In this document: positions 10,164 to 12,207 of the stretch, in pieces
Numbering within the stretch: the first letter of the stretch is position 1
How the letters are laid out: each line of letters begins with the position of its first letter
Origin: AC-32 sp963717725
GTDB lineage: Bacteria; Actinomycetota; Thermoleophilia; Gaiellales; Gaiellaceae
Assembly: GCA_963717725.1 (NCBI GenBank)
Contig: CAVQWS010000006.1
Span: 1 to 12,207 of the forward strand
DNA length: 12,207 nucleotides
Reading direction: 5' to 3'
Notes under the pieces: generated by a model
Told to the model about the DNA's origin: nothing
Database searches by the model: none
Seen by the model: only the letters and a program-made list of their open reading frames with translations
Program-made: the position numbers and the translations under genes

Positions 10164-11009
10164 ATGTTCGGACGCACCAAGACGCAGGCCGTGAAGGACC
10201 ATGCGGCCACGAGCAAGGACTTCGCGCTGGCGCTCTCGCGCGACAAGAAGTTCCGCAAGCAGCTGCTCTCGGCGATGGGCCATGGAGCCAAGGCGAAGCG
10301 CCGCGCCGCCAAGCGCGTGGGCTTCCTGGCCGCCGCGACGCGGCTCGCCAACGACAAGCAGCTCCGGCGCGAGCTCGACAGGATGACCAGGAACCTGCAG
10401 CAGGCTTGGGGCCGCGTCGAGCGGAAGCAGAAGCACAGCCACAAGCTCCGCAACACGATGCTCGTGCTCGGCGGCGGCGCGGCCGCGGCGGGCGCTGCGC
10501 TCAAGCTCCGCGGCAACCACGGCTCGCACGCTTCCGCGATCAGCACGATCGACGAATCAATCGAGGTCGCCGTGCCGGTCTCGACCGCGTACAACCAGTG
10601 GACGCAGTTCGAGGAGTTTCCGCTCTTCATGGAGGGCGTCGACGACGTCCGGCAGCACGGCGACACGCGCCTGCACTGGGTCGCGACGATCGGCGGACAC
10701 ACCGCCGAGTGGGACGCGAAGATCCTCGAACAGCACCCGGACGAGCAGATCAGCTGGATCAGCGAGGACGGCAAGAAGACGCGCGGCACGGTCAGCTTCG
10801 AGGCGCTCGGCGAGTCGAAGACGCTGATCCGCCTCTCGATGAGCTACCAGGCCGAGGGCCCACTCGAGCAGCTCGGCTCGGCCGCCGGCCTCGACGCCAA
10901 GCGCGTCGGCGGCGACCTGAAGCGGTTCAAGGAGCTGATCGAAAGCCGCGGCACCGAAAGCGGCGAGTGGCGCGGCGAGATCGAGGCCGGCAAGACCGAG
11001 AGCCGATGA
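10164..11009 (+). CDS. Membrane-anchored SRPBCC-fold protein
   Basis: This is a 281-aa protein in two parts. Residues 1-97 are very basic and helical (many K and R), followed by one hydrophobic segment at about 98-114 that is rich in G and A. Residues 128-262 form an SRPBCC/polyketide-cyclase-like domain: it starts ESIEVAVPVSTAYNQWTQFEEFPLFMEGV, continues HWVATIGGHTAEWDAKILEQ, and ends with a helix DLKRFKELIESRG. SRPBCC domains have a hydrophobic pocket for lipid, quinone or other apolar ligands; the ligand is unknown here. The start is supported by GGAAAGG at 10151-10157, 6 nt before the ATG; the open frame reaches further left but only as antisense to dedA. Upstream, GAGTCC occurs twice, 21 nt apart (10113 and 10134). 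The tail beyond 262 is acidic and disordered. Confidence 0.8.
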   Translation: MFGRTKTQAVKDHAATSKDFALALSRDKKFRKQLLSAMGHGAKAKRRAAKRVGFLAAATRLANDKQLRRELDRMTRNLQQAWGRVERKQKHSHKLRNTMLVLGGGAAAAGAALKLRGNHGSHASAISTIDESIEVAVPVSTAYNQWTQFEEFPLFMEGVDDVRQHGDTRLHWVATIGGHTAEWDAKILEQHPDEQISWISEDGKKTRGTVSFEALGESKTLIRLSMSYQAEGPLEQLGSAAGLDAKRVGGDLKRFKELIESRGTESGEWRGEIEAGKTESR

Positions 11010-11016
11010 GTCTCGG

Positions 11017-11060
11017 CGCTCCCGCCGGTCGTAGCTTCGACAGCGACCGGTGAGGGAGCG
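11017..11060 (+). promoter_or_regulatory. Two-part dyad covering the RBS of the RibD-like gene
   Basis: CGCTCCC 11017-11023 pairs with GGGAGCG 11054-11060, and CCGGTCG 11025-11031 pairs with CGACCGG 11044-11050. This makes 14 base pairs with a small internal loop and a 12-nt apical loop. The right arm contains the Shine-Dalgarno GGGAG of the gene starting at 11065. The apical loop holds TAGCTT (11032-11037), a possible -10 box. It could act as a terminator-like end for the SRPBCC message, an RBS-sequestering hairpin, or a DNA operator. Confidence 0.55.
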
Positions 11061-11064
11061 CGAG

Positions 11065-11679
11065 ATGGCGAAGGTCAAGGCAGCGATCACGATGTCCGTC
11101 GACGGCTACGTTGCCGGGCCTAACGACGGGCCCGGCAACGGGCTCGGCGACGGCGGGGAGCGTCTGCACTACTGGGTGATGGGCGGCCCCTGGACGTACG
11201 ACGACCCGGCTCGCGGCGAGGCGACAGGCGAAGACGCCGCCTGGCTCTCGCAGATGCTCGCGGCGATGGGCGCGGTCGTCGGCGGGCGTGCGACCTACGA
11301 AGCGTCACGGCACTGGGGCGACAAGAACCCCTGGGGTGTGCCGTTCTTCATCGTCACGCACCGCCCCGAAGACGAGCCCGAGGGCGGCGCCTTCACGTTC
11401 GTCGACGGCGTGCGGCCTGCGATCGAGCGCGCGATCGCAGCCGCGGGCGACAAGGACGTGCACGTGATGGGCGGCGCCGACGTCATCCGCCAGGCACTCG
11501 AGGCCGGCCTGGTCGACGAGCTGACGATCATTGTCGCGCCCGTCGTGCTTGGCGGCGGCAAGCGCCTGTTCGAGGGCTTTTCGGACCCGCTCAACTTCGA
11601 CCACCTCGGCGCCCGGCAGTCCGAGCATGCGACGTTCATCGGCTACCAGGTCAAGCGTGAGCCGGCGCTCCGAGACTAA
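11065..11679 (+). CDS. Dihydrofolate reductase / RibD C-terminal-fold reductase
   Basis: This 204-aa stand-alone protein has the DHFR/RibD reductase fold and is expected to be cytoplasmic and NAD(P)H-binding. Motifs are ITMSVDGYVAGPNDG at 8-22, VVGGRATYE at 71-79, FIVTHR at 95-100, the nucleotide-binding VMGGADVIRQALEAGLVDEL at 134-153, and APVVLGGGKRLFE at 158-170. RibD itself reduces a pyrimidine intermediate of riboflavin synthesis. Short paralogs such as this are common in actinobacteria and mostly have unknown substrates, so a riboflavin role is not implied, and no rib genes are nearby. ATG 11065 is chosen over an in-frame GTG at 11050 because GGGAG sits 6 nt before it and the fold begins right after it. 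The lipoprotein gene follows after 11 nt. Confidence 0.85.
   Translation: MAKVKAAITMSVDGYVAGPNDGPGNGLGDGGERLHYWVMGGPWTYDDPARGEATGEDAAWLSQMLAAMGAVVGGRATYEASRHWGDKNPWGVPFFIVTHRPEDEPEGGAFTFVDGVRPAIERAIAAAGDKDVHVMGGADVIRQALEAGLVDELTIIVAPVVLGGGKRLFEGFSDPLNFDHLGARQSEHATFIGYQVKREPALRD
11109..11140 (+). repeat. Perfect 12-bp inverted repeat inside the RibD-like gene
   Basis: CGTTGCCGGGCC (11109-11120) and GGCCCGGCAACG (11129-11140) are exact complements around an 8-nt loop. They begin 44 nt after the A of the ATG and encode most of the YVAGPNDGPGNG segment. In mRNA it would be a very stable GC-rich hairpin in the early coding region. Confidence 0.7.
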
Positions 11680-11682
11680 CCT
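11677..11682 (+). promoter_or_regulatory. TANNNT hexamer before the lipoprotein gene
   Basis: TAACCT begins at the stop codon of the RibD-like gene and lies 8 nt before the ATG at 11691. The start lacks a usable Shine-Dalgarno (AGG sits immediately before the ATG). As at 2201, the stop codon contributes part of the motif. Confidence 0.3.
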
Positions 11683-11690
11683 CGGTCAGG

Positions 11691-12152
11691 ATGTCGCGGT
11701 TCGCCTTACCCGCGGCCAGTGATCCGCCGTGGGCGGCAGGGGCGCTCGCGCTCGCCGTCGCCGTTCTCGCGTTGGTAGCGGCGGGTTGCAACAGCAGAGG
11801 CGGGCATCCTGCAGCGACTGCGACTGCGACTGCGGAGGCGGCACGACGCTCGGCGCCGTGCACGCTCGGAAGCGCCCAGCGTCGTGCTATTGCACGCTCG
11901 CTCGCCGACATCCGGCGCCTGCGGCGCATCCAGTCGCCGCTGCAGACGTTCTCCGAGCACGGGGCGCCGAACGAAAACACGGTGACCGGAAAATTTCTGC
12001 TGGATCTCGGCTCCGCCAAGCTCCCGGTGAACGTGCGTTCGCACCTGATCCACCTTGCGAAGACAGCCGCCGATCTCTGCGGTGACTGCTCGCAGGGGCT
12101 CGAGGCGGCCGAGCCGTTCCTGGGGAACCGGGGAGAGGATCGCTGTGGCTAG
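11691..12152 (+). CDS. Putative lipoprotein with a CxxC motif, function unknown
   Basis: This is a 153-aa protein. A hydrophobic segment at about 15-31 ends in VAAGC, making C33 a possible lipidation site; alanine at -3 is permitted but less common than leucine. The stretch before the hydrophobic core is long and only weakly basic, which is unusual for a signal peptide. A TATATA linker at about 43-48 is encoded by three tandem CGACTG units (11815-11832). The rest is predicted helical, with further cysteines at 57, 130, 133 and 152; CGDC at 130-133 is a CxxC pair. The pattern fits a small extracytoplasmic helical domain, possibly with disulfides. No family is recognised. It ends 18 nt before the 3' end of the convergent tRNA gene. 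Confidence 0.6.
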   Translation: MSRFALPAASDPPWAAGALALAVAVLALVAAGCNSRGGHPAATATATAEAARRSAPCTLGSAQRRAIARSLADIRRLRRIQSPLQTFSEHGAPNENTVTGKFLLDLGSAKLPVNVRSHLIHLAKTAADLCGDCSQGLEAAEPFLGNRGEDRCG

Positions 12153-12170
12153 CTTCAGCGCACCGACCAG

Positions 12171-12207
12171 AGCCGACGCCCGGACTCGAACCGGGGACCC
12201 CTTCATT
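12171..12207 (-). tRNA. tRNA gene, probably tRNA-Thr (3' half only; 5' half outside window)
   Basis: Read on the minus strand the pieces fall in tRNA order. The last two anticodon-loop bases AA are at 12207-12206, and the 3' anticodon stem TGAAG at 12205-12201. The variable loop GGGTC is followed by the T stem CCCGG, T loop TTCGAGT and T stem CCGGG. The 3' acceptor strand is CGTCGGC (12178-12172), with discriminator T at 12171. CCA is not encoded. The anticodon lies just beyond the window edge. Threonine is inferred from the AATGAA context, the T discriminator and the implied GCCGACG acceptor start, as in actinobacterial tRNA-Thr. The identity is therefore tentative, though that it is a tRNA is not in doubt. 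Confidence 0.85.

Noticed and set aside
11065..11679. Calling the RibD-fold gene ribD
   Set aside because: The deaminase domain is absent and no other riboflavin genes are adjacent, so only the fold is supported.
11706..12206. Minus-strand 166-aa open frame at the right end
   Set aside because: It begins inside the tRNA gene and runs antisense to the lipoprotein gene, and is arginine-rich without any motif.
12121..12207. tRNA 3' end as an integration site of a mobile element
   Set aside because: No integrase, phage gene or duplicate of the tRNA 3' end was seen in the window.

Overview
The window is very GC-rich, densely packed and strongly biased to G/C in third codon positions. The gene content is a Tad-type pilus membrane protein, a clostridial/actinobacterial-type aconitase, a PepSY-like secreted protein, a cyclophilin, DedA and RibD-like proteins. 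Several starts lack a Shine-Dalgarno sequence and instead carry a TANNNT hexamer 6-9 nt upstream. Together this suggests a high-GC actinobacterium, plausibly a deep lineage such as Thermoleophilia. The lineage is inferred from general resemblance, not from a search.

Left part (1-4490, all + strand): the 3' end of a tadC-like gene, then a 483-aa, almost entirely coiled-coil protein, a PIG-V-like GT-C glycosyltransferase, and an extended-SDR sugar-nucleotide epimerase resembling dTDP-L-rhamnose 4-epimerases. Gaps are 18 nt, 10 nt and a 1-nt stop/start overlap. This reads as the tail of a Tad pilus locus running into an envelope or glycan gene pair. Middle part (4507-7243): an aconitase/iron-regulatory-type hydratase, AcnA class. 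Both the epimerase and the aconitase are split by a single extra base (about 4142 and about 5653). When that base is ignored, each gives a full-length protein with intact motifs, so sequencing or assembly error is the likeliest explanation.

Right part (7366-12207): a series of small, independently oriented genes. These are a secreted four-cysteine protein (+); a VOC/glyoxalase-like protein (-) bracketed by 26-bp imperfect direct repeats; a PepSY-like membrane-anchored protein (-) with a near-perfect Shine-Dalgarno; a divergent cyclophilin (+); a DedA protein (-) overlapping the cyclophilin tail-to-tail by 4 bp; a membrane-anchored SRPBCC protein (+); a RibD/DHFR-fold reductase (+) preceded by a long dyad covering its ribosome binding site; and a putative lipoprotein (+). 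The window ends inside a tRNA gene on the minus strand, probably tRNA-Thr.

No CRISPR array, insertion sequence, phage gene or rRNA was seen. The points most worth a second look are the long rod protein tied to the Tad locus, the paired single-base frameshifts, the dyads at the start of the RibD-like gene, the repeats around the VOC gene, and the recurrent leaderless-type start architecture.
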